DNA of 64,000 bases from Flavobacterium sp. KMS (GCF_000813005.1 NZ_JSYP01000006.1:1-64000); one strand, 5' to 3'; numbered from the stretch's first letter, positions 26,929-36,270 are shown. Numbers and translations are program-made. Notes: generated by a model not told the origin, from the letters alone.

Positions 26929-27492
26929 ATGCTAACTAGAATATCTAATACTCATCCAGAGCTGGGTGATATTATTGCTAATTACAAAGAATTTTGGTCA
27001 GAAATAAATTTGCCATCTAAGCGAACCGTTTTAAAAGAAGGAGATGTTTCTAATACGCTATACTTTGTAGTAAAAGGAAGTATGCGACTTTCTAATAACA
27101 ATAACGGTAATGAAATAACGATACAGTTTTTCTTTGAAAATGATTTTGTTGCTTCCTTTGAGAGTTTTTTAAAAGATACTCCCAGTTTTTTTAGCTTAGA
27201 TACTATAGAAAATACGACAGTTTTGGTAATTAGAAAGGAACATTGGAAAATTATCATGGATGAAAACCCTTCGTTAAAAGAACTATTTTTTGATTTTACT
27301 TCGGATAGATTTATTAATTATATACATCATTTTTTATCTTATATAAAAGAGAAACCCGAAGAACGATATCAAAATTTGTTGAAAAACAAATCACATATAT
27401 TGCAACGTGTTCCTTTGCAATATATCGCTTCCTATTTAGGAATTACTACGGTATCTTTAAGCCGGATTCGAGCGAGAAAAAGTAAAAAATAA
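26929..27492 (+). CDS. Crp/Fnr family transcriptional regulator
   Basis: A 187-residue regulator with an N-terminal cyclic-nucleotide-type sensor fold (TVLKEGDVSNTLYFVVKGSMRLS...ITIQFFFENDFVASFESFL) and a C-terminal helix-turn-helix (LQYIASYLGITTVSLSRIRA). It lacks the FNR cysteine cluster, so it is not an Fe-S sensor. It lies 121 bp upstream of the type III PKS gene on the same strand, and an 18-bp palindrome with Crp/Fnr-like half-site geometry lies in that gap, so it may control the cluster. Confidence 0.88.
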   Translation: MLTRISNTHPELGDIIANYKEFWSEINLPSKRTVLKEGDVSNTLYFVVKGSMRLSNNNNGNEITIQFFFENDFVASFESFLKDTPSFFSLDTIENTTVLVIRKEHWKIIMDENPSLKELFFDFTSDRFINYIHHFLSYIKEKPEERYQNLLKNKSHILQRVPLQYIASYLGITTVSLSRIRARKSKK

Positions 27493-27543
27493 GGTTTCCA
27501 ATGTAATTGAGATATTTTAAGGGTGGTTTTTTTGTACGTTTTT

Positions 27544-27561
27544 AATTAACAATTGTTAATT
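27544..27561. promoter_or_regulatory. Perfect 18-bp palindrome, candidate Crp/Fnr operator
   Basis: AATTAACAATTGTTAATT is a perfect palindrome. Its core TTAAC-N4-GTTAA has the same 5-4-5 layout as known Crp/Fnr boxes (TTGAT-N4-ATCAA in FNR). It lies 52 bp upstream of the PKS start. Confidence 0.6.
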
Positions 27562-27567
27562 TTTAAA

Positions 27568-27592
27568 AAACAAATTTGACTGAAATTTGTTT
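27568..27592. promoter_or_regulatory. Second inverted repeat in the PKS promoter
   Basis: Arms AAACAAATTT (27568-27577) and AAATTTGTTT (27583-27592) are perfect inverse complements around the spacer GACTG, immediately upstream of the PKS ATG at 27614. Confidence 0.55.
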
Positions 27593-27613
27593 AAAACTAA
27601 CCCCCCAAAAAAA

Positions 27614-28828
27614 ATGAACAAAAAAATTATTCTATTTAATTTCCAACCTATCCTTGTAGGGAAATTAATTGACCAAAGGAAACTTAATGAATACACTAAA
27701 TTTCTTTATCATCATTTTCAAAACCAATCTGTTTTATCGCTTGCTGGAGAAGACGAGGTATCAACCAGCTTTGAGTTTGTCTCAGATCAAGTTGATAAGT
27801 ATTCTATTTCTCCCGAAAACATTAGTCAAAGACAGATTTTAATTTTTGAAGAAGTAGCGCAGTTTATTGAAAACGAAATGGATGGTGTTTCGCATTTAGA
27901 TTATCAATACCCTAATAGTCTTACGAACGAGTCTGGCGATTTGTGTATCCCTAAAATAGGGAACCGTATGCAATGGTTTAAAGAAAAAATGAGTTATGTT
28001 TTTGACGAGTTTTATTCTAAAACAGTAACTGCTCCAGAAAATCTCGTGCATGTTACATGTTCTGGTTATGCCTCACCTAGTGTAGCTCAAGAAGCCGTTA
28101 TAAAAAGAGAATGGGAAACAGCCCAAGTAACACATTCTTATCAAATGGGATGTTATGGAGCTTTTCCGGCGATTCGTACCGCAAGCAGTTTAATCAGCGC
28201 TAGTCCTGGTAACGGAAGGGTTGATGTTATTCATACAGAACTATTGTCAGCCCATCTTAATTTAACTGAATTTTCTATCTCTAATACTATGATTTGCTCT
28301 CTTTTTGCAGATGGATTTATTGGATATTCTTTACTCGAAGAAGAGGCTTTCATGAGTGATGATAGTATAGAGGAGAAAAAAGGATTACGTGTTTTGGCTT
28401 CGCATGAAGTTATTATACCCGATTCTTTAGAAGATATGTCATGGGATTTAGGAGAGTTTAATTTTATAATGACACTCTCTAAGCGAGTTCCTGTTTTTAT
28501 TCGTAAAAACATCAAATCATTTTTGGCAGTACTTTGTGAAAAAGCAGGTATAAATCTTGAAGAAGAAAAATACAATATGCATTTTGCAATTCATCCTGGT
28601 GGTCCTAAAATAATTGATTATGTAGTTGACGAAATAGGAGTTTTTAAAGAACAAGCCCGCTGGTCTTACGAAATATTACGTCGCCAAGGTAATATGTCAT
28701 CAGCAACAGTACCTCATATTTTTAATGAAATTATAAATGATCCAACAATAAAACAAGGGACAAAAATTGTAGCAATGGCATTTGGGCCAGGACTTACAGC
28801 AACAGCCTTGTTAGTCGAAAAATTATAA
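27614..28828 (+). CDS. Type III polyketide synthase (chalcone/stilbene synthase family)
   Basis: A 404-residue homodimer-type ketosynthase that extends an acyl-CoA starter with malonyl-CoA and cyclises the product. The triad is Cys180 (SYQMGCYGAFPA), His327 (FAIHPGGP) and Asn360 (GNMSSATV). The His-Asn distance of 33 matches plant chalcone synthase (H303/N336). The ATG at 27614 is used; an in-frame TTG at 27587 lies inside the operator region. The FAD hydroxylase starts 12 bp downstream, so the product is probably a phenol that is then oxidised. The starter unit and ring type cannot be told from the sequence. Confidence 0.93.
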   Translation: MNKKIILFNFQPILVGKLIDQRKLNEYTKFLYHHFQNQSVLSLAGEDEVSTSFEFVSDQVDKYSISPENISQRQILIFEEVAQFIENEMDGVSHLDYQYPNSLTNESGDLCIPKIGNRMQWFKEKMSYVFDEFYSKTVTAPENLVHVTCSGYASPSVAQEAVIKREWETAQVTHSYQMGCYGAFPAIRTASSLISASPGNGRVDVIHTELLSAHLNLTEFSISNTMICSLFADGFIGYSLLEEEAFMSDDSIEEKKGLRVLASHEVIIPDSLEDMSWDLGEFNFIMTLSKRVPVFIRKNIKSFLAVLCEKAGINLEEEKYNMHFAIHPGGPKIIDYVVDEIGVFKEQARWSYEILRRQGNMSSATVPHIFNEIINDPTIKQGTKIVAMAFGPGLTATALLVEKL

Positions 28829-28840
28829 TTTAAATATCAT

Positions 28841-30397
28841 ATGGAAGAAGTATATGATGTAATAATAGCAGGATGTGGCCCCACAGGAGCCACATTTGCT
28901 AATTATTTTGGTAAGCAAAATTTAAAGGTTTTACTCTTTGATAGGGGAGCGGATATTATAGAATATCCTAGAGCTGTACATATCGATGAAGACGTAATTA
29001 GAATTTTTCAGGAATTAGGACTTTATGAGGGAATGAAAAAAGATGCGATAAAGCCTTTTGTAAATTATTCATTAGTTTCAAAAAAAGATAAGCTACTTTT
29101 TCAGTTTCAACCCAATTCAAGTATTTCTGAAGACATTCCTGATTGTAGTTGGATTTTGCAGCCTGAAATCGAGAAACATTTGCGAAACGGATTTTTGCAG
29201 TATCCAAATGTCGAATTTTTAAAAGAAACAACTTGGAGTGATTTAGATAAAAAAGTAGATACAGTTTCTTTGGTATTAACCAATAATAGAAAGGAATCTA
29301 TAAATGTAAAAGGTAAATTTCTTATTGCCTGCGACGGAGGTAGAAGTGCCATTCGAAAAAAGATGAATATAGCTGTTCATGATTTTGGATTTAAAAAAGA
29401 ATGGTTTGTTGTTGATACGAATTATACAGGAAAAAAGATTTTCTCCGAAGATCATAAACAATATTGTGATCCAAATCAACCTATGACCTATGTAAATGGG
29501 GTTAAAGATCATTTTAGGTGGGAATTTATGATTTCTAAAAAACATGCTAAATTTTCAGATGAAATGCTGGCAGATACGATGATCCCAAGATTGGCATCTC
29601 ATTTTCCTATACATGATTTTGAAATTATTAGAAAGAAAAAATATGTATTCCATACTTTAGTAGCTAAGGAATGGCGTTCAGGCACTGTTTTTCTTGCAGG
29701 AGATGCAGCACATCAAATGCCGCCTTTTTTAGGACAAGGTATGTGTTCTGGTATAAAAGATGCTAAAAATTTATCCTGGAAGATTGTTAGCGCTTGTACT
29801 AATTTTAATGTAGCAACAAATGAATTATTAGATTCTTATTACAAGGAAAGAGCACCGCAGGTAGAAAAAATAATAAAAGTGGCTTCTATTTTAGGTGGAT
29901 TTATTCAGTATTCTAATCCTATTTTGGCATCTTTTAGGAATGGATTCTTACGATTGCTGAATGTTTTGCCCAGCAAACCTATTGATGCACTTATAGAAAA
30001 ATATCTTTATGGATTAGAGGTCAAAAATTTTTCAAAATTAAAGCATCCTTTGGTAGGCAAACGAATCCCTCAACCCCTTGTTATTTTAAAAAATCAAAGA
30101 AAAGTATATTTTGATGAATTATGTGGTTTTCATTGGGTTGTGCTATTTCGTTCAGATTGCAAAATAATCCCTTTTAACCCTTCAGGTTTTTTAAAATACA
30201 TTTCGCTAGTGGAAGATTTTTCGGATTCCTCGATCGAGATTAAATCTGTTTTTTTTAATAAATGGATGATTAAAAATAAAGTAGATTTTGTTGTAATCAG
30301 ACCTGATAAATTCATTTTCGATATCGGAAAAGTTAAGGATTATGACGAGATTATCAGAAACATTGATTCTTATATTAATAAAATTAGTTCAAATTAA
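28841..30397 (+). CDS. FAD-dependent aromatic hydroxylase (class A flavoprotein monooxygenase)
   Basis: A 518-residue flavoprotein. The N-terminal dinucleotide motif is IIAGCGPTGATFANYFGKQ (residues about 8-26); the FAD-binding motif GDAAHQMPPFLGQGMCSGIKDAKNL lies near residues 287-311; and DGGRSAIRKKM lies near 165. This matches the MhpA/phenol hydroxylase group, which hydroxylates aromatic rings with NAD(P)H and O2. Its place directly after the PKS, 12 bp apart, suggests it hydroxylates the polyketide product. The C-terminus (~150 residues) is diverged and thioredoxin-like in position. Confidence 0.88.
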   Translation: MEEVYDVIIAGCGPTGATFANYFGKQNLKVLLFDRGADIIEYPRAVHIDEDVIRIFQELGLYEGMKKDAIKPFVNYSLVSKKDKLLFQFQPNSSISEDIPDCSWILQPEIEKHLRNGFLQYPNVEFLKETTWSDLDKKVDTVSLVLTNNRKESINVKGKFLIACDGGRSAIRKKMNIAVHDFGFKKEWFVVDTNYTGKKIFSEDHKQYCDPNQPMTYVNGVKDHFRWEFMISKKHAKFSDEMLADTMIPRLASHFPIHDFEIIRKKKYVFHTLVAKEWRSGTVFLAGDAAHQMPPFLGQGMCSGIKDAKNLSWKIVSACTNFNVATNELLDSYYKERAPQVEKIIKVASILGGFIQYSNPILASFRNGFLRLLNVLPSKPIDALIEKYLYGLEVKNFSKLKHPLVGKRIPQPLVILKNQRKVYFDELCGFHWVVLFRSDCKIIPFNPSGFLKYISLVEDFSDSSIEIKSVFFNKWMIKNKVDFVVIRPDKFIFDIGKVKDYDEIIRNIDSYINKISSN

Positions 30398-30407
30398 ATA
30401 AAAAGCT

Positions 30408-30998
30408 ATGAATTATTTAATCATCTTTAATCACCCATTTAAAGGAAGTTATTGTAATGCTTTACTCGATGCAGTACAAGAAGGCCTTAAAACTGCGCAA
30501 CATTCTATGGATTTAATTCATCTGGATAATGAGCAATTTAATCCAGTAATGACAGCCGAAGATTTAAAATCGTTTAGAGATAAAAAACCTAGCGACAGGC
30601 AAGTTATTGCTTATCAGCAACGACTGGAAAAAGCGGATTATCTCGTTTTTATATTCCCTATCTGGTGGGAATTGATGCCAGCCTTAATGAAAGGATTTAT
30701 CGATAAAGTTATTTTTCCTGGACTGGCTTATGACTATGCAAATGATAAGAATACAAGAATGAAGCCTCTGCTAAATAATATAAAAGGAGTTACAGTAATT
30801 ACAACAATGAATACGCCAAGATATATCTATCGTTGGATTTTTGGAAATGCAATTCAAAAAGCATTTATGAGAGGCATATTTTGGAAATTAGGCTATAAAA
30901 ATAGAAAATGGATTAGTTATAATAGAGTAAAAATGGTGAGTCAAAGCAAACGTGAAAATTGGTTGGATGAGTTAGAAAAAAAGTTCTCAAAGTTATAG
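30408..30998 (+). CDS. NAD(P)H-dependent quinone-reductase-like flavoprotein
   Basis: A 196-residue member of the Flavodoxin_2 (NQO1/MdaB/YwrO) family, with NHPFKGSYCNALLDAV near the N-terminus, FPIWWELMPALMKGFIDKV and a GVTVITTMNTP segment. These FMN or FAD enzymes reduce quinones by two electrons. As the third gene of the PKS operon (10 bp after the hydroxylase), it could reduce a quinone product or protect against it. Confidence 0.85.
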   Translation: MNYLIIFNHPFKGSYCNALLDAVQEGLKTAQHSMDLIHLDNEQFNPVMTAEDLKSFRDKKPSDRQVIAYQQRLEKADYLVFIFPIWWELMPALMKGFIDKVIFPGLAYDYANDKNTRMKPLLNNIKGVTVITTMNTPRYIYRWIFGNAIQKAFMRGIFWKLGYKNRKWISYNRVKMVSQSKRENWLDELEKKFSKL

Positions 30999-31030
30999 TT
31001 TAAACCATTGAATATATAGTTTTTCTAAAT

Positions 31031-32092
31031 CTATAGTTCTTTTCCTTTATAGTAATTAACCATTAAATCGACAAATTTGCTGTAGCTTTCCATGCCATCT
31101 TTTTGCTGATTTATTTTTAAGAAATTATCATAGAAAATATGGAAACCAGTTTCGATAAAAGTCTCATATTGTTTCCAGAAATCCTGACTTTCTTTATAGT
31201 TTTTTATAATTCCGGGATGAACGGTTTTTACTAATTGTTTAGATAATTTTTCATCTTTTGCTTGAATAATCCCTAAGCAATAACGCAAAGCCAAGCTATA
31301 ACCTGAATATTGAATATAGATATTGTCATTTTTTATCGATGCCAGAAAGCCTATGAAATTGCATTCGTTTTCGCTAGCATATCCCATCTGGTGTGCCATT
31401 TCATGATTTGTAGTCATTGGAAAACTATACATGGGACCAAGACTATTTACTTGAGCCTCATTAGTAAATGGGTTTAAATAACCACCAAAACCCATATAAG
31501 TGAGCGGTAAACTAAATAATGATTTCTTGACACTTAAATGTGAATAGGTAAAATAAGGATGTTCGGCAGCAAGATTATTATATCCGTTTAAGTTCATGTT
31601 AAAAACCTGTTCTTGCGAATAAGGAAACACAACTTTAAGGCTATCATTCTTGGTTATTTGTAATTGAATGGTGTTGGTTTTCGTAATTAGTTTTTTGGTA
31701 AAAGCCAATAAATCGGCATCAGAATAATCCTTTTGAATTCCCATTTTTTCAAATAAAGGCTCTCGGTAATAATTAAACGCCCATAGAAAATGAAATAAAA
31801 AATAAAATACCGACAGATAACTTAAAACAGTCAGGAGGTTATCTTTCCATAATAATTTCCATGATTTTCGTTTTATCCAAAGCCATCTTAAAAACAATAC
31901 AATCAAGATAAAATAAATACAATCTCCTATCGAAAAAGGAATTCTGCCAAGTACAATTCTAGAAAAGGAAGCAATTTTTAAATACAATCCGTTACTATAA
32001 TTTTTTTCAATGAACTCTGGAAAGAATGGAATAATCTTTAAGATGATGATTTGTAGGAGTAAAAAAAGAGGAAGGATATATTTTCGTTTCAC
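31031..32092 (-). CDS. DUF3810 membrane protein with HExxH motif
   Basis: A 353-residue protein with three hydrophobic segments in the first ~115 residues, then a domain carrying TTNHEMAHQMGYASENECNF, a zinc-metalloprotease-like HExxH with a downstream Glu. This is the DUF3810 family, common in Bacteroidota and of unproved activity. It is convergent with the PKS operon and divergent to pepD. Confidence 0.83.
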   Translation of the reverse strand: MKRKYILPLFLLLQIIILKIIPFFPEFIEKNYSNGLYLKIASFSRIVLGRIPFSIGDCIYFILIVLFLRWLWIKRKSWKLLWKDNLLTVLSYLSVFYFLFHFLWAFNYYREPLFEKMGIQKDYSDADLLAFTKKLITKTNTIQLQITKNDSLKVVFPYSQEQVFNMNLNGYNNLAAEHPYFTYSHLSVKKSLFSLPLTYMGFGGYLNPFTNEAQVNSLGPMYSFPMTTNHEMAHQMGYASENECNFIGFLASIKNDNIYIQYSGYSLALRYCLGIIQAKDEKLSKQLVKTVHPGIIKNYKESQDFWKQYETFIETGFHIFYDNFLKINQQKDGMESYSKFVDLMVNYYKGKEL

Positions 32093-32160
32093 AGTGTAAA
32101 TTTTGGATACGTAAATATAAATACAATATCAATTAGTATCGAAAAAGAATTTAAACTTTG

Positions 32161-32168
32161 TAACTTTG
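32161..32168 (+). promoter_or_regulatory. Likely pepD -7 promoter element
   Basis: TAACTTTG lies 35 bp upstream of the pepD ATG and fits TAnnTTTG. Confidence 0.45.
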
Positions 32169-32203
32169 AAGTTGGAAAATGTTAAACTTCAAACAAAACA
32201 TAA

Positions 32204-33664
32204 ATGAGTCAAGAAATAAGAAATTTAGAACCAAAAGCACTTTGGAATAAGTTTGCCGATTTGAATGCTGTACCTCGTCCGTCTAAAAAAGAAGAGCGTG
32301 TTATTGAGTTCATGAAAAACTTCGGTACTAGTTTAGGATTAGAAACTTTTGAGGATGAAATTCGCAATGTAATTATCCGTAAACCAGCCACTCCGGGAAT
32401 GGAAAACCGTAAAGCAATTGTTTTACAAGGACACTTGGATATGGTACATCAAAAAAATGCCGATACGGTTTTTGATTTTGATACACAAGGAATTGATATG
32501 TATGTTGATGGGGATTGGGTTCGTGCTCGCGGAACTACACTTGGTGCAGACAATGGACTTGGAGTTGCAACAATAATGGCAATTTTAGAAAGTAAAGATA
32601 TTCCGCATCCTGCAATCGAAGCATTGTTTACAATCGATGAAGAAACAGGAATGACTGGTGCATTAAATTTAAAAGGAGGAATTCTTCAAGGTCAGATTTT
32701 ATTAAATTTAGATACTGAAGAAGATGACGAAATTGATATTGGTTGTGCAGGAGGAATCGATGTAACAGCTACAAGAACCTATAATGAAGAAGAAGTTCCA
32801 GAAGGTTCTGTTGGGCATATTATTACTGTAAAAGGTTTAAATGGTGGTCATTCAGGAATGGATATCAATAAAGGTTTAGGGAATGCAAATAAAATAATGA
32901 ACCGTTTATTATTTGATGCTTTCGAAAATTTCGGATTGCAAGTTGTTGAAATCAATGGAGGAAGCTTACGTAATGCAATTCCGAGAGAAAGTGTTGCGAA
33001 AGTGATCATTTCAGAAATGTTTGATGAAGCTTACATTTTTGATATGCAAGAAATCATCAACGATATTAAAACTGAATATAAAACAACTGAACCAAACCTT
33101 ACAATAGAAATCGTAAAATGCGATTTACCTAAAAAAGTTATGGATTTAGGTGTTCAGGAAGGAATTATTCGTGCTATTTATGCAGCTTACAATGGAGTTT
33201 ACAGAATGAGTGCTGATATGGACGATTTGGTAGAAACATCTAACAATATTGCTCGTGTAATTGTAAAAGACGGGGAGATTTCTGTAGGATGTCTAACACG
33301 TTCTTCTGTTGAAACTTCTAAATTTGATTTAGCAAATTCATTGCGTTCTGCTTTTGAATTAGTAGGATGTGAAGTAGAGCTTTCAGGAAGTTATCCTGGT
33401 TGGACTCCAAATGTAAACTCTGAGATATTAGATGTTTTAGTTGGAATTTACGAGAAACAGAATAATGAGAAACCAAAAGTTGTAGCTTGTCACGCTGGTT
33501 TAGAGTGTGGGATTCTAGGAACAAATTATCCAGATATGGATATGATTTCTTTTGGTCCAACAATTCACGGAGCACATTCGCCAGACGAAAGAGCAAGTAT
33601 TTCATCTGCTCAAAAATATTGGAAATTTGTATTAGAAATTCTATCAAATATTCCTGTTAAGTAA
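32204..33664 (+). CDS. pepD: Aminoacyl-histidine dipeptidase (peptidase D, M20 family)
   Basis: A 486-residue di-zinc cytosolic dipeptidase (Xaa-His and other dipeptides). It shows the M20 metal motif GHLDMVHQKNAD, the bridging Asp in TLGADNGLGVA and the catalytic Glu pair in TIDEETGMTGA, plus a final metal His in FGPTIHGAHSPDE. Length matches the PepD/PepV-like family. Confidence 0.93.
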   Translation: MSQEIRNLEPKALWNKFADLNAVPRPSKKEERVIEFMKNFGTSLGLETFEDEIRNVIIRKPATPGMENRKAIVLQGHLDMVHQKNADTVFDFDTQGIDMYVDGDWVRARGTTLGADNGLGVATIMAILESKDIPHPAIEALFTIDEETGMTGALNLKGGILQGQILLNLDTEEDDEIDIGCAGGIDVTATRTYNEEEVPEGSVGHIITVKGLNGGHSGMDINKGLGNANKIMNRLLFDAFENFGLQVVEINGGSLRNAIPRESVAKVIISEMFDEAYIFDMQEIINDIKTEYKTTEPNLTIEIVKCDLPKKVMDLGVQEGIIRAIYAAYNGVYRMSADMDDLVETSNNIARVIVKDGEISVGCLTRSSVETSKFDLANSLRSAFELVGCEVELSGSYPGWTPNVNSEILDVLVGIYEKQNNEKPKVVACHAGLECGILGTNYPDMDMISFGPTIHGAHSPDERASISSAQKYWKFVLEILSNIPVK

Positions 33665-33673
33665 TAAAGTTCA

Positions 33674-33728
33674 CAGTCGCAGTTTTCGGTTTTCAGTTAA
33701 AAAAACTGTATACTAAAAACTGCGACTG
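33674..33728. repeat. Inverted repeat after pepD
   Basis: Perfect 13-bp arms CAGTCGCAGTTTT (33674-33686) and AAAACTGCGACTG (33716-33728), with a 29-base loop. It could be a terminator without a T tract or a small repeat element. Confidence 0.6.
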
Positions 33729-33739
33729 ATTACTAAAAA

Positions 33740-33850
33740 TTAGTCTCTTTTAGGACTATTTTTCTTTTCTCTCTTTTCCTCTTTTTTTTCTTTTGCAGTT
33801 TTAAGAGGTTCTTTTTTTGCTGTTTTTTTAGCGTCTTGACTCTTTGCCAT
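33740..33850 (-). CDS. Small basic protein, 36 residues
   Basis: An ATG-started frame encodes MAKSQDAKKTAKKEPLKTAK and a further highly charged Lys/Glu tail ending SPKRD, with a TAA stop. Very short Lys-rich proteins starting MAKSxDxKK are, from memory, common as single genes in flavobacteria; function is unknown. Nearly half the residues are Lys, suggesting nucleic-acid or ribosome contact, but this is inference. Confidence 0.7.
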   Translation of the reverse strand: MAKSQDAKKTAKKEPLKTAKEKKEEKREKKNSPKRD

Positions 33851-33969
33851 GATATTTAAGTTTAGTTAATTTCTTTTTATATATAAGTAAATATAGTGAC
33901 TATTTTTCAGATGTTTATACTTGTAAAGAGTAAAACCTTTTTTGTTAAAATAATTTCAGGAGCTATTTC

Positions 33970-35280
33970 TTATTTAGATGCCTGTTTATACACTTCTATC
34001 GAATCTTTTGCTAGTCGAATTTTGAGCCATGATTTTAATCTTTTATCCATTTCACGGTCTAACTCTTTCTTGCTTTGATATAAAACTATTGGAATTATTT
34101 TAGTAGTTTGTCCATCTTTATAAGAGTAATTTCCAATGGCTAATGCCGATATATAAGGGAATAATGCTTTTGATTCGTTTGTAATTTGCTCATTGTTAAA
34201 TTGATATTCGGATAGTTGTTCTCGTAAACTATTAATGAGAATATCTTTTTTATCTGCTAAATCCTTACTAGAGTTTATCCTTTTAAGAACATCATTGCTT
34301 AGATTAAAAGTATCTTGCTGAATTATCAGTTGCGTATTAAGTAGGTTGTATTCGACCAATTTTTTATTCAAATCAACAATTTCCTGATGGTTGAATTTTT
34401 TAGATAAAAAGGCAAGTTTTATTTTCTTAGGTCTCGAATTATATTCTATTTTCTCATATATTATTGGGTAATCATGGTCGGTAAATTCTTTTTTAATGAA
34501 AATTTCGGTTCTTTGAGTGTAACTTTTTTCAACAAAAAGCTGATAAGCAAAATAAATACTAGGCAAAATCATAAGCATTATAAGAATTGAAATTCCGTAT
34601 TTTACTTGTCTTTCGCGTTTTAAATCCAGTTGTTCTGCAACAGGATATTCTAGAAATTTTACAATCACAAAAGTGGCAATACAAATAAACACACAGTTTA
34701 TAGTGTATAAATACATAGCACCAAAAAAATAGCTTATGTTCCCAAGAGCTAATCCGTATCCAGCAGTACATAAAGGAGGCATTAATGCTGTGGCAATGGC
34801 TACACCAGGAATAGGATTTCCTTTTTCGACTCTGGTTACTGCAATTACACCAACTAATCCTCCAAAAAAGGCAATTAGGATATCATATATGTTTGGTGAT
34901 GTTCTTGCTAAAAGCTCAGATTGAGCTTCTTTAAAGGGACTTACATAAAAATAGATAGTCGATATAGCTAAGCTTACAAATGTAGCAATAAGAAGGTTCT
35001 TAATAGATTTTTTGACCAATTCGAAGTCGTACATGCCTAAACCAAAACCAGCTCCAACAATCGGTCCCATTAAAGGCGATATTAGCATGGCACCTATAAT
35101 TACGGCAGTGGAATTTACGTTCAGACCAACAGATGCAATAAGTATCGCACATGCTAATATCCATAAATTAGAACCTCTAAAAGAAATGGCACCGGTAATA
35201 TTTTCGATTACCTTCTTTTTGTCTTCTTCTCCTTTGTGAAGGTCTATAAAATCCAAGACTTTGTTTATTCTTCGTTTCAT
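33970..35280 (-). CDS. DUF389 (TIGR00341-type) membrane protein
   Basis: A 436-residue protein with about six membrane segments over residues 30-225 and conserved AMLISPLMGPIVGAGFGLGMYD, ATALMPPLCTAGYGLALGN and ITGAISFRGSNLWIL. This is the DUF389 family of unknown function. The C-terminal ~200 residues form a soluble domain (KKIKLAFLSKKFNHQEIVDLNKKL...) with likely coiled-coil content. Confidence 0.85.
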   Translation of the reverse strand: MKRRINKVLDFIDLHKGEEDKKKVIENITGAISFRGSNLWILACAILIASVGLNVNSTAVIIGAMLISPLMGPIVGAGFGLGMYDFELVKKSIKNLLIATFVSLAISTIYFYVSPFKEAQSELLARTSPNIYDILIAFFGGLVGVIAVTRVEKGNPIPGVAIATALMPPLCTAGYGLALGNISYFFGAMYLYTINCVFICIATFVIVKFLEYPVAEQLDLKRERQVKYGISILIMLMILPSIYFAYQLFVEKSYTQRTEIFIKKEFTDHDYPIIYEKIEYNSRPKKIKLAFLSKKFNHQEIVDLNKKLVEYNLLNTQLIIQQDTFNLSNDVLKRINSSKDLADKKDILINSLREQLSEYQFNNEQITNESKALFPYISALAIGNYSYKDGQTTKIIPIVLYQSKKELDREMDKRLKSWLKIRLAKDSIEVYKQASK

Positions 35281-35359
35281 TGTAATAGAGGTTTTATTTA
35301 CAGTTAAAGTACGAATTTTATATTGAAATAGCTATGATGCATAATGCTGACGCAAAAAA

Positions 35360-35391
35360 AAATCCTCAACTACTTTTGGTAGAGAGGATTT
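35360..35391 (-). terminator. Terminator of the CarboxypepD_reg gene
   Basis: Stem AATCCTC/GAGGATT with an inner CTAC/GTAG helix, followed on the minus strand by a T run of about eight. Confidence 0.75.
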
Positions 35392-35414
35392 GCTTTTTAT
35401 TATTTAAAGTAATT

Positions 35415-36182
35415 TTAATTACGTTTAAGTATTTTATATTGCTCGTAGCAACCGCTTATGGCATCCATTATTTGTAAGTCATTTGCCGATTGTATAAAAG
35501 AATCAGAGTAGTTGCAACGTTTTAAAATCTCAGGAATTTCATCTTTGCTTACTCCAAGAAGTACAGCTACGGTTTCCCTGTCAAATTTAGATTCTAATAA
35601 GTTACGCACTGTATCGTCTTTTTTCATTTCCTTGAGTTTCTTGAGCTCCTTGGGGTTTTTTCCGAAAAAATTATAAAGTACATCTGTCGGATTAAAGATG
35701 GATCCTAATACTTTACCAAAGGCATTTGGTGAATATTCTCCAGCTTCATATCCTTGGGTTAAACCCGAAATACTATATCGATAATTTTCTTTTGCAGGAA
35801 TCAGTTTAGAGTCAACTTCCAGATAACCAGTTAGGTTAAAAGGGCGTATAATTACCTCTTCAAGGGCAATTGCTTTTTCAGTAAGTTGAATTTTTGTGAC
35901 TTTGTTTTTTATCCAGTCATTCGTAACACGAATCCTTAAGGACTGGAATCCTAAAATAGAGAAGTGTAAGGTATCGTTTGGCTGTACATCAATTTCAAAA
36001 TATCCTTTAGCATCAGATGTAGCACCTCTTACCTTATTAAGGTTAATGATGTTTACGCTAGATAGAGGAAGTTTTGTGTTGTCGTTAACAATGTAACCAG
36101 ATACTCGTTGAGAATGCTCAATGTCTTGAGAAAACGCGGTCGTGGAAAGTACTAAAAATAAGAAAACTACAAAATATTTCAT
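35415..36182 (-). CDS. Exported carboxypeptidase-regulatory-like domain protein
   Basis: A 255-residue protein with a signal peptide (...LSTTAFSQDIEHSQ) and a CarboxypepD_reg-like beta-sandwich (about 28-115: VSGYIVNDNTKLPLSSVNIINLNKVRGATSDAKGYFEIDVQPNDTLHFSILGFQ). The rest is alpha-rich and of unknown function. The domain is the one found at the N-terminus of SusC-like transporters, but no TonB barrel is present here. Confidence 0.82.
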   Translation of the reverse strand: MKYFVVFLFLVLSTTAFSQDIEHSQRVSGYIVNDNTKLPLSSVNIINLNKVRGATSDAKGYFEIDVQPNDTLHFSILGFQSLRIRVTNDWIKNKVTKIQLTEKAIALEEVIIRPFNLTGYLEVDSKLIPAKENYRYSISGLTQGYEAGEYSPNAFGKVLGSIFNPTDVLYNFFGKNPKELKKLKEMKKDDTVRNLLESKFDRETVAVLLGVSKDEIPEILKRCNYSDSFIQSANDLQIMDAISGCYEQYKILKRN

Positions 36183-36270
36183 AAACTGATTTAAAACTTT
36201 AAAAGTAGTAAATCAGGATTAAATATTTTGTAGTCTTCAAGTATAATTATAAGAAAATTAACAAAGAGTA

